This document shows positions 24,880 through 36,689 of a stretch of DNA of 64,000 bases, piece after piece. Position numbers and translations under genes: made by a program. How positions within the stretch are numbered: position 1 is the first letter of the stretch; the number at the start of each line of letters is the position of its first letter. The notes beneath the pieces are model-generated. The model saw only the letters and a program-made list of their open reading frames with translations. It was not told the origin of the DNA and searched no databases. The stretch comes from Hirsutella rhossiliensis (taxonomy: Eukaryota > Ascomycota > Sordariomycetes > Hypocreales > Ophiocordycipitaceae), in the NCBI RefSeq assembly GCF_020360975.1, contig NW_025408671.1, positions 1,116,001 through 1,180,000 on the forward strand, in the 5' to 3' direction.

Positions 24880-25730
24880 GGCCGATACTAGTAACTCGAT
24901 AAGTACGGCGCGAAGCCGGTACGATAACCCGACTACCGGCCCGGCTAAAGGCCGGCATTAATAAAAAAAATAGCCCGCTAAGCCTTACGGCGGAAAAATA
25001 AGGTAGAGCCCGGGAAGATATCGTTATAGGATAAGGTCGGAGATAATTATATAATTAACTATTAACCGTTAACTAAAAACGCTCGTACTACCGATTAACG
25101 CTATATACCCTACGTATATAAAGGAGTTACTTTCTAAGGTTACTTTATAGCGGGGCTAATGCGATTCCGACTAACTATAACGATACCTAAGATAGCCGGC
25201 GTAAGATTCCTACGTATTGCAACCGCGACCTAGTATAAGGGCGGACTAGCTACGAAAGAGGGGAGGGTTTTCCCCTAGGCACTCTGGTTTTTCCCTCTTA
25301 TTTAACGTCGAAGTTCTAGATACCTCTAGATAGGTTACTAGTATAATCTTAATAAACCCTAGGAAGAGAATATATTAAGTTAGAAGTAACCTATATATAA
25401 GTAAACCTAGATAGTAGCGTACCGAATCTCCCTACTATAGTAATTTAGAACTCGTAGCTAGAATAAGCCTAGGGTAAACGTTTTAATAGCCCGTAGTTAT
25501 TAGCCCCGCTACTAACGCTTATAGCGTTAATTATATCTATACTACTTACGCGATCGATAACGCGAGGTCTAGTCGCTAGACTAAAGTGCTAGGTAGGCAC
25601 CCTTAAAGCTCTCTAGGCATCGGGGCGGGGTCCGGGCTAGTCTAGGTTATAATATTACGCCCTAGCCGGAGAAGGCTAGGAGGCGCCTTAAGAGAAGTTA
25701 AGAAACTACCTAAACTATAATCCTATATAG
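24880..25730. other. RIP-mutated stretch, nothing recognised
   Basis: A GC-rich head (24,780-25,030), then TpA-rich sequence. Frames are short. 25,250-25,310 is less mutated. Confidence 0.35.
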
Positions 25731-25739
25731 GGAGCTTAG

Positions 25740-26470
25740 CTAGATGCTCGCGGCTTCTCCTCCTTAAATAGTCGCTATTTAGTAATTCTTCTACTTCGCT
25801 AAGGTCCGCTCTACTATTCTTCCCTCTCCTCTTAATCTAGTATAGAAGAACTCCTATAAGGATGCTTAATACTATAATAACCGCTAGAGCGCTAATACTA
25901 TATAGCGTAATAACCGCCCTAAACTATATATTTAAAGCTCTAGCTATAGTTAACTATAATTAAGATAGTAAAACAATCTCTATACTTTTAAGCGAGGCTT
26001 TCGCGTTACCGATAGGCAATGTCTCTAGTATCGAAAAGGAGTCGCTAGTATTTCTTACCGATAGTAATATAAGAATAGTAATATAGTATCTACTAATACT
26101 TATATATAAGAATAGTAAGGGACTAAAGATTTTATAGTACGCTACGGTATAAATAGTATACCTTTTTTACTATATCTATATACTTCTTCTACGACTTTTA
26201 TTAAAAGATATTAAAGTAAGAGTATAGTAATAGCTTTTATATTAAAGATTATATACGTTATTAGAACCCGTCGGAAAGAAGCCTATAGCCGCGCGGAGAC
26301 GATAATATAACGTCCTCTAGGTCTATAGCGAACATTACTATATCGTCTCTAAATCCATCGTTTCTTCCGTCGCCTATAGTATAGCCTCGCCCTTTTATAA
26401 ATTTAAAACGTTATAACGATCTAGCGCTAATCTACCGCTTTCTAGGCTCTAGCCCTCCTAAAGGCTTTAT
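25740..26470 (-). pseudogene. RIP-mutated frame with a C-terminal membrane segment
   Basis: On the minus strand a frame of about 240 codons reads through several stops and ends in a clear hydrophobic helix followed by positive charges (ALAVIIVLSILIGVLLYQIK near 25,830-25,900). That is the pattern of a single-pass membrane protein. A Ser-rich tail and an end near 25,700 follow. I do not recognise the family; it may be a mutated host gene. Confidence 0.35.
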
Positions 26471-26479
26471 TAAGGGCGA

Positions 26480-27890
26480 GCTCTATAGAGTTACTATTTC
26501 TACGGCTTAGACCTAATAAGGAAGTAGGTAAATATATATCGTAGATTAAAGCTAAAGCTTTTTATATAACCTTAAATGCTTTTTACGATATACGCGATAA
26601 GGATATAGTACTAAACTCGCTACCTTTAATTTGTCCGCCCTCGTTGTATTTCGCCGTAAATATACCTCTAAAGACCTTAATATTAGCTTAGTTATTTAAT
26701 ATTAATAACTTTCTAAGTAGGACGACTAGGTCGGCTAGAGATAGTATAAAAACGTAGCGGCCGAATAGGTTTTCGGCCGTAAGGGTAAGGCAATATAGAC
26801 CACTTAAGTAGACCTAGCTATAGCTCTAGAATAGTATCTAAGAGGAAGTAGTAGGAGGCCTAGCTTCCTTTAGCCCTTAAAAGTTAGCGTCTCCGTCTAA
26901 GAATACGCCCTAGTCGTAAATTCCCTAACTTCCGTGTGCTTAAACACTTAATATATCGTTCTACGTCGCCCGTTTACCCTTCCTCCCCGTTTTCGCTATA
27001 AAATCGATCGGTTCGAGGGCTCTACACTAATATAGACATAGTTAACTTAGGAGCCGTGGTACCGCCATAGTTAGATATCTCTACGGCCGCTATACTAGGG
27101 TCAATTTGCCACTATAAGCGTTCTCTCTCCTCTCTATAGCGTATAATTGTCTGGCCGAGTACCACGGTAATTAAACCTAACTAGAAAGCTATAACGATAA
27201 CGGAAAAGTTATTTAGCTTTAAATCTATATAGCACTATCTGCTATCTCTACGATAAGTGTTAACGCGGCACACAATAATCTTTTATCGTACTTAAGGCCT
27301 ATAATTAAGTGGCTTTATACTCGGTTAATATTCGGCTTCTTTTAAAGGCCTATTGCGAGCATCTATCATGCTACCAGTAATTGCAGACCGACATACTTCG
27401 CTACTATACGATACTGCGGGTCCCAAGCCGTAACACTGCGCCCGGTGAACCTATAAGCAAACAGTGCACAATTTAACTAAAACTCCGTGTTGCTATACCG
27501 GTAAGTAATACGCCGGCCACTATTATAGAATATATTAAGTACCGCCCGCAAGCTATGTGCCGGCTTTGGCTACTAATCTATTACCTATTGCAGCATATAT
27601 AGGATTATTCCATGCACGGCTCGGAGCTCGGGAAGAAGTGAGAATACTACCTGGGCATTTTGAACCAACCGAGGCGGGCAAGATATGGTTGTCTTACATT
27701 TGACAGTGGTAAGGGCGGGAGGTCCTACGTCTACGGTTAGCGAATAAAAAGCTACCTGCGGCGATATATTGCTCGACCTCATTGATAGGCTTAGGCTTCC
27801 TGAGCACTAGCCTATACTTAAATTAAACCCTAGGCTGATACTAGGCTACGCGCAAACTGGTAAGAGCTATAGAGTTCCATACGTCTCCGT
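26480..27890. other. Transition from RIP-mutated to lightly mutated DNA
   Basis: Up to about 27,350 the sequence is TpA-rich without a gene I can support. From about 27,360 CpA and TpG reappear. A short inverted repeat (CCGTGGTAC at 27,054 and its complement near 27,164) may mark a small decayed element. If the frame to the right is copia gag, the 5' LTR of that element should lie here, but I could not match it to the 3' LTR. Confidence 0.35.
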
Positions 27891-27899
27891 AATACCGCC

Positions 27900-28746
27900 G
27901 GCGAAATAGGGCACGTTAAATGGCTATAAACTCCTACGTCTAGGTCCTAAAAGGACTCAAAGCTGCTATAATGATCGCCACGCACCTACTCTGATACTCG
28001 GGAGAGAGGGGACAGTCCCTACTACGAAGAAATGGTCCCTCACAACATCCATTATCTCGACTAGTTCAAGGGTCAAGCAGCCGGCATTAAGAGAGCTAAG
28101 TGAATTAGTCTCCGAGTCCGCCGATATATCGCGAGCAGCATCATCTACTGTAAGCACAGAGTCGACATCATCAAGTTCTTTATCTAACAACAAGGTCGAA
28201 CCTATAGTAGACTTACGAGTTTCGTTAACCGGGGTTAGAAACGATTGCCGCACTATAACATCAGGGGCGCCGCTTAGTGACCTAGACGGGATGTTTCAGG
28301 GCCTAAAATTTCGGAAGATAACTAACACAATAATAGTGTATAGGGCATAGGAACAATACGATACGCGGTTTAGCAAGGAATACAGCCGCAGAGAGCTGGA
28401 TAACAACACCAACAGCGTCCACAAGATGTATTACTATAATAACAACTATTTCTTTCGCTTCGTCGTCCGCTAAATACCGAATTGCCGAATGAATTCAACT
28501 TAGCTTCTTGATTCATCGGAGGCAAACTGCGCCAATGTGACAAACGATTTTCGCAAATATGAGGCAGCCACCGGCCGAATGAATCATGCACTACTAACAG
28601 TTGCAAAATAGGTAAAAACGATGGTCAAGGAGGCTATACGGATTTTGGGTGCCTGCGGTACGAGTATGGGCCGAACATGTTGTTTGTGTGATTAAGCCTA
28701 CTGTTTCAGCTTTACCAAGCGACACCCGTGCTCTGACTTTGATCTT
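27900..28746 (+). pseudogene. Coding remnant cut by the MULE (possible copia gag part)
   Basis: One plus-strand frame runs from about 27,960 to the MULE terminus. It is Ser/Thr-rich at first (about 28,130-28,180), then VHKMYYYNNNYFF, and ends with a Cys/His cluster TCCLCD*AYCF...KRHPCSDFD. Its five stops are TAG or TAA where CAG/CAA would fit. The Cys/His cluster loosely resembles the zinc knuckle of fungal copia gag proteins, and the frame stops exactly where the MULE begins, with copia coding on the other side. I infer it may be the 5' part of the copia element; gag similarity itself is not clear. Confidence 0.38.
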
Positions 28747-28803
28747 GGGAGTTGTTAAAATGCCCCCGCATTTCAATAGAATGCCCCCAAGTCGTGGCTT
28801 AGA
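28747..28803 (+). repeat. MULE left terminal inverted repeat
   Basis: This arm matches the complement of 38,437-38,493 with three or so substitutions. It diverges from the other arm after GGCTTAGAC. Confidence 0.8.
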
Positions 28804-29361
28804 CGGTCACATAACAAGGGCGTCACCACACCATCGTTTTCCCTGCTTAACAGCTAGTAAGCTAGATATCGGTCTATATACCTACACCGTCTATTAAGCA
28901 GATTAACGCGCAAAATACTATATTTACTATCGCGAAGCACGTCTAAGATATTAAGTTTAGGGTGACTATAAAGGGTATAGGTACCGCTTAGGGCCCCGTT
29001 GGGCGAGATAGAAAGGGACGTATATAGAGGGTGTTTAGCACTGCTAATAATGAGGCTACCCGTAGAAGCTAGAAGAATAAGGCCGTCTATAGAGGTCGAA
29101 AGGCAAATAGTAAGGCTGCCGACGGAAGCCCCCGCCCGAGCGAATGCACCTATACGACTAATAAGGGGGTATTAATAGGGAGCCTAGAAGAAGGTATTAG
29201 AAGGGGCATATATAATATAATTAATACCTACTTATATCCTCTCTTCGTAAGATTTACTATAAAGTAAGGGCATTGCTAATACTAAGAACTACCTACGCAA
29301 TACTATAATAGAGCCACTATACCGCCGCGAATTCGAGACCTAGTAAGTCGCGCTTGCTATA

Positions 29362-31547
29362 CCATGCCCCACCCCCCTTTCGGTAACACCCACCTTTCGG
29401 TAGCGCATTAGAAAATATCCCCACCAAAAACCATCAATTTCACTTACACGGATTCCAGCCAGCTTTGAAGATATTCACAAGCCGTCACTTGGAGTAGATA
29501 GTGGATTGATTGAATTCTACTTTTCGATGGTTGAATGTTTGTACAGGGTCTGCGGCCTGTGCGTACCTTGCACGCGAAATTACCATCCAACCCCCTAATC
29601 TCCTTCCGCCTCCTGACGATGATTCTTCTCGTTATTCCTCCACCACATGACCAAAATGACCTTAAAGCGGCCTCGGAGTATTTATACGGAGGATATTATG
29701 GCTAATGCGATAATTGATGTCACAAAAAACGGCTTGTCGCAGTACCGCGCCGCCCAAAAGTATGACATACCTCAGCAGTCTATTTCCGACAGACTCAAAG
29801 GCCAGGTAGCCCTGGCTGATCAGATCCAGCCTCGTCAACTCTTGAGTAAGTCTCAGGAAGCTCGCTTGGTTTCTTGGATCCTCCGCCAAGAGTCTCTCGG
29901 CTATGCTCCCTCCCACAGTCAGATCCGCGCATGTGTGGAGGCTCTTATAAAGCAACTGAACAACGAGCGGACAGTGGGGCGCAACTGGGTCTCTAAATTC
30001 ATCAATCGCCATCCGGACATCAAGAACAAGCGTGGGAGACGTCAGGAAGCTAACCGATTTAATGCTTTTACGCCTCGGGCGGTTCACTGGTTCTTCGATA
30101 TCAGGGAAAGGAGTATGGATGGATTAAACCAGAAAATACCGTGAATGTTGACGAAGGCGGTATTATGTCTGGCTTTGGTGAGTATTTGGCTTGTCTTTCA
30201 TTACTTTTACTAACCAGACTCTTTTGCCAGGTTTGGATAGTCTTGTGGTTGGGAGTGCAGACCCAAAACGGAAGGCCCTTCTGAAAGGGCCACAGTCCCG
30301 CAACTGGACCTCATTTATTGAAGCTATCACCGCGGACGGCCGTGTCCTTACCCCTGGCATTATCTTTAAGGGCAAAGAGCTTCAGAAACAGTGGTTCTTG
30401 ACGGAATTCGGCAAAATAGCCGACTGGCATTACATAACGTCGCCCAACGGATGGACGGACAACCATATCGCTATTGAGTGGCTTGAGAGGGTCTATTTGC
30501 CCCAGACGCGACCAGCCGATGCCTCAGATGCTAGACTGATCATATTAGATGGACATGGAAGTCATGCAACGGTGCGTTTCTTTATCCACCTCTGTAGGAA
30601 TTACTGTTAACCGAGACCAGGATGCATGGATGGCCACATGCTTTTTGAACAACGTTTATTGCTGTTACCTTCCTGCCCACTGCTCTCATGGCCTCCAGCC
30701 GTTAGATAACGGTGTATTCAATGCCTCCAAGGCAGCTTACCGGAAAGAACTTCAGAAATTGACCTGTGTGACCGATTCTGCGCCTGTTCATAAGGTCAAT
30801 TTTATACGGGCATATGCTAAAGCGCGCGAGGTTGGAATGACGGCAAAGAATATATTGTCCGGCTGGAGGGTCACTGGGAATTGGCCGATCTCACGATCCA
30901 AGGCATTGCGGCATCCAGAAATTCACGCGGACATTGTAGAGACGTCTCCAAAGTCCGCGCCATTTTGGGTTCTGATGATACGCCAAGAAACAGCCGCCAG
31001 ATTCGCGATTTCGGAAAGAACAAGACTCCTGGCACCCGGAGACGATACGCCGTGATAGCTAGAGGCTTTGAAGCCCAAGAACAGACGCTTGCCGAGCACA
31101 GCAACAGAATCGCGAAGCTAGAGGAAGAAGTGGCCCGGCTGCAGAGAGGCAAGAAGAGGAGAGCAATTCCGAACCCGAACAGACGGTTCATGACTCTCAG
31201 TGAAGCTTTGGTGGCTGAGGAAGCCATTCCCAAATTAAAAGCCAAGAGATAGCCGTTGTGCTGAATTCTGACACAGAGGAGGAGGCGGTCTCAGAGGTGG
31301 AGACAGCTTCAGTGATTGAAGTCAAGGTGGCACCGAAGCCCTTCCAGTCACCACCAGATCCGGGCGAATGGTAAAAGCGCCGGTACATATAAGAGCGTCC
31401 ATTTCTCTACGGAATGATATATTTTTTGTGTTTATAATGTTAAGTTCTGATCATATTTCATGTAGTTCAAATGGTAGACTTTTGGTGGAGAATTTTTCAA
31501 TTGCGCTACCGAAAGGTGGGTGTTACCGAAAGGGGGGTGGGGCATGG
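29362..31547 (+). mobile_element. Fot1/pogo (Tc1-mariner) element, young, inserted in the MULE
   Basis: Identical 46-bp terminal inverted repeats lie at 29,362-29,407 and 31,502-31,547, flanked by TA at 29,360-29,361 and 31,548-31,549. Each arm contains two related sub-blocks (CCCCCCTTTCGGTAACA / CCCACCTTTCGGTAGCG). The element shows no RIP bias while the MULE around it does, so it arrived after the RIP episode. It interrupts the MULE coding near its N-terminus. It encodes a two-intron transposase. Confidence 0.95.
29647..31374 (+). pseudogene. Fot1/pogo transposase, two introns, three apparent single-base losses
   Basis: Start ATG at 29,647. The N-terminal HTH_psq part (SQYRAAQKYDIPQQSISDRL) and CENP-B type HTH (to about residue 140) bind the TIRs. 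The DDE core has D at 30,150-30,152 (VNVDEGG), D at 30,548-30,550 (ILDGHGSH) and D at 30,705-30,707 (LQPLDNGVF), the DDD form usual in Fot1. Intron 1 is 30,178-30,230 (GTGAGT, TACTAAC, CAG) and intron 2 is 30,572-30,620 (GTGCGT, GTTAAC, CAG). The C-terminus carries a short coiled coil (IAKLEEEVARLQRGKKRRA). Compared with the relative at 20.6-22.8 kb, one base is missing in each of three homopolymers: the A-run at 30,107-30,109, the T-run at 30,963-30,966 and the A-run at 31,232-31,234. With these allowed for, the protein would be about 542 residues, normal for the family. Real decay and sequencing error cannot be told apart here. Confidence 0.9.
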
Positions 31548-34279
31548 TAGTTAATGCCGTTAGGCTTAATAAGGGCTTTGCCTACCGAATTAAGGAAAAA
31601 GTCCCATCCCGTACGCTAGATAATAGGATTACGAGGGTTAAACTCCGTTATACTAAGGGCTTAGGGTATAAGCCTTAGAAGGCAAATAGCATCGAAGAGA
31701 AGGCCCGCCGTAAGACTTTAACTTAAATGTGCTAATGCCGGGTTAGACTTACGATTAAGTAAGTCTCCAACGCCTAGATCGTCGAGCCTAATAGGCAGCA
31801 ACACAACCACGATCCTACCGAGAGTCCTGCTAACTTCTCACGTAACCGCGTTAACGTATTAACTTAACGCCTTAACGATATCGTTATACGCTAGAACGAG
31901 GGCCAGCGACTAGGGCAGATACTATCCGCGTTCCGCAACGAGCCTAACTATCCGACTACGATCTATAATGCGAATTAATAAGATATTCGGAATATTTTAT
32001 TATAATATCGCCTCGTCGAGCTTAACGGTCGATCTAAGCTATAATAGCTATTCGATTAATTATAGCCGTTAGATAACTATATTTGCTTTAAGCGCCGCGA
32101 CTAAGAAGACCGCCTCTAATATCTCTTTATTGCCCCGGTTAATAGCATTAAGCTCTATCGTTAGTATCCTTATACGATACTATTCGACTATATATATAAG
32201 ACTAACCGCTTTAACCTCCCTCTTTTTACTGCCTATAGATCGTCGCCGAATAAGAAGACTTTCTAGATATTTATAGCGTTCCTTGCTAGCGAGACTAACG
32301 CCGATTACGGTTAGGCTCTCGCTTACTTCTAACGCCTCCTTATTAAATAATCTATCGAATAACGGCCTCGCATTATCGTTATAGACCGAGACCTCGCGTT
32401 AATTAAGGCGTTAAATAACAATCTAACTTTCTACTTAATACTATATCTACTATGCCGCTAGTATATTAATAAGAACGTCCTTATACGCACGAAGAGGCAT
32501 TTCCCCCTAGGAGTTAAAGGCATTAACGGTAGGGTTATCCGGGCAGCTAAATTTACTGCTTTCCTTAAGGATTAGAATAGCCTCTTGCAAAGTGCAATAA
32601 TCGACGACTTCGACCGCAATCTATAGCAAATACAGCAGCTAATGCGTTATCTAGCCGCCGCTATATAATACGCTATAAATACGTGGATTGCGCCTTAGAA
32701 AGAAAAACTCGTGGCCTACTTTATTAATCGGTATCGTTACTTTAGGCATATAATAACCTCGATCGTCGAGTCCCTATATGCCACGATGAAGAAGTCGGTC
32801 TAGAGTAGCACTAGCGATCTTGCTAGCGTTTTCCGTATCCTTAATCGATTTTAGGCTAATTAAGAGGCATCCGTTAAAGCAGCAGATAATAAAGTCACTA
32901 GTAAGGTGCCTACATCGTTACTTATCCGGCTTTTCGAACTTATACGAGAGCAAGTGACGCCTACGGCAATAGTGCTAATGTTACGGGAAAAACGCAGCCT
33001 TATAAGTGATCTCTCTAAGCCGCCCCCTAGCCCTTATCACTGCAGTCTCCTTACGGCGTATAGGCTCCCTTATCGGCACGTTATTTACATAACCCTCTAT
33101 ATTAAAGGTTATATCGAATTGGAAGAGATTGACCCTTATTGGCGGCAGCAGCGCTGTCGGGGTCGTGATGATAATACCAATACGGTCACGGCACCGTACG
33201 AACCGCTCGTCAAGAAGCAAAAAGGCCGCCCTCGTGACGACTTGAAGTCGGGCACGGCAAAGAGGACACGGCGAGACAAAGCCACTGCTGATTTTATTGA
33301 GGAATTCGAGCAATACGAGGCAGAAAGGTATCAACCTCCGTTATCTATAGCCCCGGCTGCCCTTGCTACAACGAAGATAATATCATTAACGGATATTGGC
33401 CTCTAGCGGCTAGAGTCACAACAAGACCCGTACGAGCCCGGCACCGAGATGCCTCGTGCATCACATCGAACGATTCAACGCCTCGAAGACGACCCTGACC
33501 CTGACGATATTGTGGAAGTGCCGGCTTGGCTAGATAACGAAGGTTTAGGGGTGATAGACGAAGGTGAATTTTTTGAAGATTTTGAATGAAGGATGAATCA
33601 AATGAATTGAATTTTTTGGATCTTAATTCAAAATCTTCAAGCTCCAATTTTCGCGATTCAAGTTAGGTTTAGGCCAATTCAGGCCATTCATAAATGGTTT
33701 AAAGGGATCCCCTAAACGAAGTGAATTTGGTGTGTACCTAAGCGATTGCAAAGATGCCTCAAAAACGCCAATAAGTAGTATATAGTTTTAAGTTATAGCC
33801 TTCTAAGAAGTCGATAATCCCGAATACTATAAAAATTAACTTACATAAATACTGATCCGCCTGTCCTAGGTAAATCGACTGAAAATAAGCACTTTTAAAG
33901 CTCTGCCGAATCCTTAAAATACGTCGGTACAACGCGTTCGAATCCGCCACTGTACACGGCTACACTCTTAGAGCCCCAATCCTCCGAAGCCTCCATTGTA
34001 TCTAGATAGGGGGTCGATATCGCAGACTTATCGGCTTAGGATGCAGGAGGTTTAGGGGTAGGGGGTTCGGTGGGAGCCTCGGTGGGAGGAAGAGGTTAAG
34101 GAGGATTCTCGCCTAAACACAGATTAGCATATACCTACATATATAATGAGGGTATATCTATACATACTATCTTCTAGCTTGCCCGGAATGTGGTCTGGTC
34201 TCTAAATAATACTATTGGCAAAGGGCAGGATGTCATACTCTATGGCCGCCTTGATCAACGCCTGATCGATCTTATCTTC

Positions 34280-36685
34280 CTAAGTATAAGCACTCCGTAA
34301 AAGTGTTAGTACTCGCACCGTATCTGCCTTCAAGGCGTGACGGCGGATACCGAATTCGTCTCTACAACCGCTAAAGAGGCGTTCCACGTCAACTTTAGAG
34401 CCAGAGACAGAGAGAAGATCACGCGCCGCCGCAGCCAAAAGTGGCCACTCGACCTTATATTCTTTCCACCACTTTAGTAGGAAGTCTGGAGACTTTGCAA
34501 TAGACTCGTCGAACTCTATTCGAGGAGCTGCAAACCACCGTTCAAGCTCCGAAATAGGGATCGCCGCGCCCGTCTCCGCCTCCCTCGCCTTCTTCATTTA
34601 GATAGCTCTCCATTGCGCAATAGAGACTCCTTAAGGACGCTCAGCTAGTCTAGATTAGCTTATAGTTAAGTTTGTGGCATTTAATGCTACTAGCTCTGGC
34701 CACTCCGTTTTAAAATACTTCTTAACTTTAGCTATAATCTTAGAGTATTGATCCGGTATTATTATTTCCAATTAGTAAGTTTTATAACGCGGATCTAGGA
34801 TATGAGCTGCGAATAGCATTATTTAATCGTTAAGCTTCTTTATATAAGTAACGTGTTTTGCTTTGCCCTTCGAGAAGGCGTCTCGAATAGACATATTAAG
34901 GTCTATAAAGTCGCTAACTCCTTCGACTATATTATCAAGGAGAGCTTCCAAATCCCAATAAATATCGAGACTTTGTGAGATCGGCGGCATAACTTCGGAG
35001 ACTTTTAGAGTGTGGTCTTTAAACGGCTTTAGAACCTTCCGCAGTTAATAGAGAGCGACAATCTCTTCTGATAAGGGTAGGAGGCACTTAACTTGCGGGT
35101 GAGTATTAACGAACTCAGTATACTCTGCCTCAAGCTCGAGGAATTGGTCAATTATTTCGTAGGCCGAATTCCAGCGAGTGTCGACATCGTAGGTTGGCTT
35201 CCGGTAGTGCGTGCGCGGCATGCTTTTGAAGTCTTGCTCCCTAGACCCGGATCTCAATATATAGAGATTGAGGAGGCGGATTTAGGCAATCCTACTTCGA
35301 CTAGAGTCTCCCGGAATGGTGTAGTTGTTGCTTTTATTCTCTTCGTCCCACTTATTAAGCATCTTCTTAGCTTCCTTCGCTGTGCCTACTTTAAGATCTT
35401 GCAAGACGCCCTTATAAATAAGCGAGGTAATATAAGCTAGATAGCGGATCTAACTCTTCCTACCGTAAAAGCGTATGCGGGGCCTCCCTATTAGGCTTAC
35501 CTTATCGTCGAATTTGGTCTTAAGAGAATCGTACAAAGACTAATAGAGTGTGCCGTTATTGCCGGCGTTGTCTCCCGTAATAGCGAGAAGCTTAGGCTTG
35601 AGCCTAAGCTCCTTAAGCGTCCTCTTAACTATCTCAGCTAATTGTTTGCTAGTGTGAGATCTTTTGAGCTCAATAAACTCAATAACTTCCTCTCTCTCCT
35701 TAAATTCCGGTGTAATCTAGTGCGCAATAATAGCGAAAATAGGCACCCGATTCGGTGCTGTCTAGATATTAAGGGTAAACGAGATAGTAGCATAATTATA
35801 CTTAAGCTCAATCTTTAGCTTCTCCCTGCGTTCGACAAAGTCTATATATATATAATTACGTAACGTTATACGACTCCTATATATATATATTATGTTGTAA
35901 GCCAAGAACATCTCTTAAAAAACAGGAGTCTCGATAACAGAGAAGGGTTGTCGGTGTTTTATAAACTACCGGCGGATAGACTCCTTTGCTATAAGTCTTG
36001 CTCTCTGCCTAGGTCGACCGCTCTATGCGTCTGCCTCTATATAATCTCCTCCACTAATGGCGCGGCCGTATCCATTAATTCGAGCGTGGTGAGATTCCTT
36101 CGTAATACCGTGGATTTTTAAATGGTCTCCTATGCTAGAGGTAACCCCTCGGCGGTTCGATTCGAGGACCTAGAATCTCTTCCGAAGAGTATTGGGATTT
36201 TGAAGGCACTCTATATAAGTCTACCGGAACTCTTGGAAGATCTTCGGCCTATCCTTATCCTCTAAGTAAAAGCTTCTGTCTATAGCTTCCCTCTGCATAT
36301 ACTAATAGACGTGGCTGTTCTTGTCTCTCTTCTTGCGAACATGCTTTTGTTTATTGTCGGCCCACTTCTTGATAAGTCCGGCTTTCTCTGCGAGCGTCAT
36401 ATGACTACTATTCAATGGCGGCTCTAGTGTATCCGCGTCGGGCATGTCATCATCTGACTCACAGTTAGGATGACCCGGGGGCGCGCAGACAATTATATCT
36501 TCGCTAGTTGGAAGAGGAGAGGAAGGAGCCGGAGTTGCGCTAGAATTAGCGCGCGCGCGCGGGGGATTCCGAGGGTTAAATTGAGGACGTTCGATGCGGG
36601 CATAATTCTGCGTTGGCAATTTACGCCGGGTCCTTAGAGCAAAGAAATTCGCTACGGCAGATGTTTTTGTTTTAGCAGGGGCCAT
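34280..36685 (-). pseudogene. hAT transposase, RIP-damaged
   Basis: Start ATG at 36,685 (MAPAKTKTSAVANFFALRTR); the first 127 codons are open to 36,302. Then, with scattered TAG/TAA, the frame continues through a catalytic first region (SFTLNI*TAPNRVPIF, near 35,760) and ITGDNAGNNGTL near 35,570, the hAT 'DNA.NN' block. The hAT dimerisation domain near 34,300-34,560 is intact (WPLLAAAARDLLSVSGSKVD, then VERLFSG). The latter is the diagnostic C-terminal block of the family. A BED zinc finger is not obvious. Damage is lighter than in the 1-27 kb block, so this copy suffered fewer RIP cycles. Confidence 0.85.
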
Positions 36686-36689
36686 ACTA

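Noticed and set aside
27585..28253. Minus-strand frames at 27,585-27,782 and 27,966-28,253
   Set aside because: Opposite to the longer plus-strand frame that carries the RIP-type stops; no motif.
33759..33950. 63-codon minus-strand frame
   Set aside because: It lies in the hAT 3' region downstream of the transposase stop, has no ATG start and no recognisable content.
33930..33955. B-box-like GCGTTCGAATCCGCC
   Set aside because: Only a 3-bp stem around the loop and no A box at a suitable distance.
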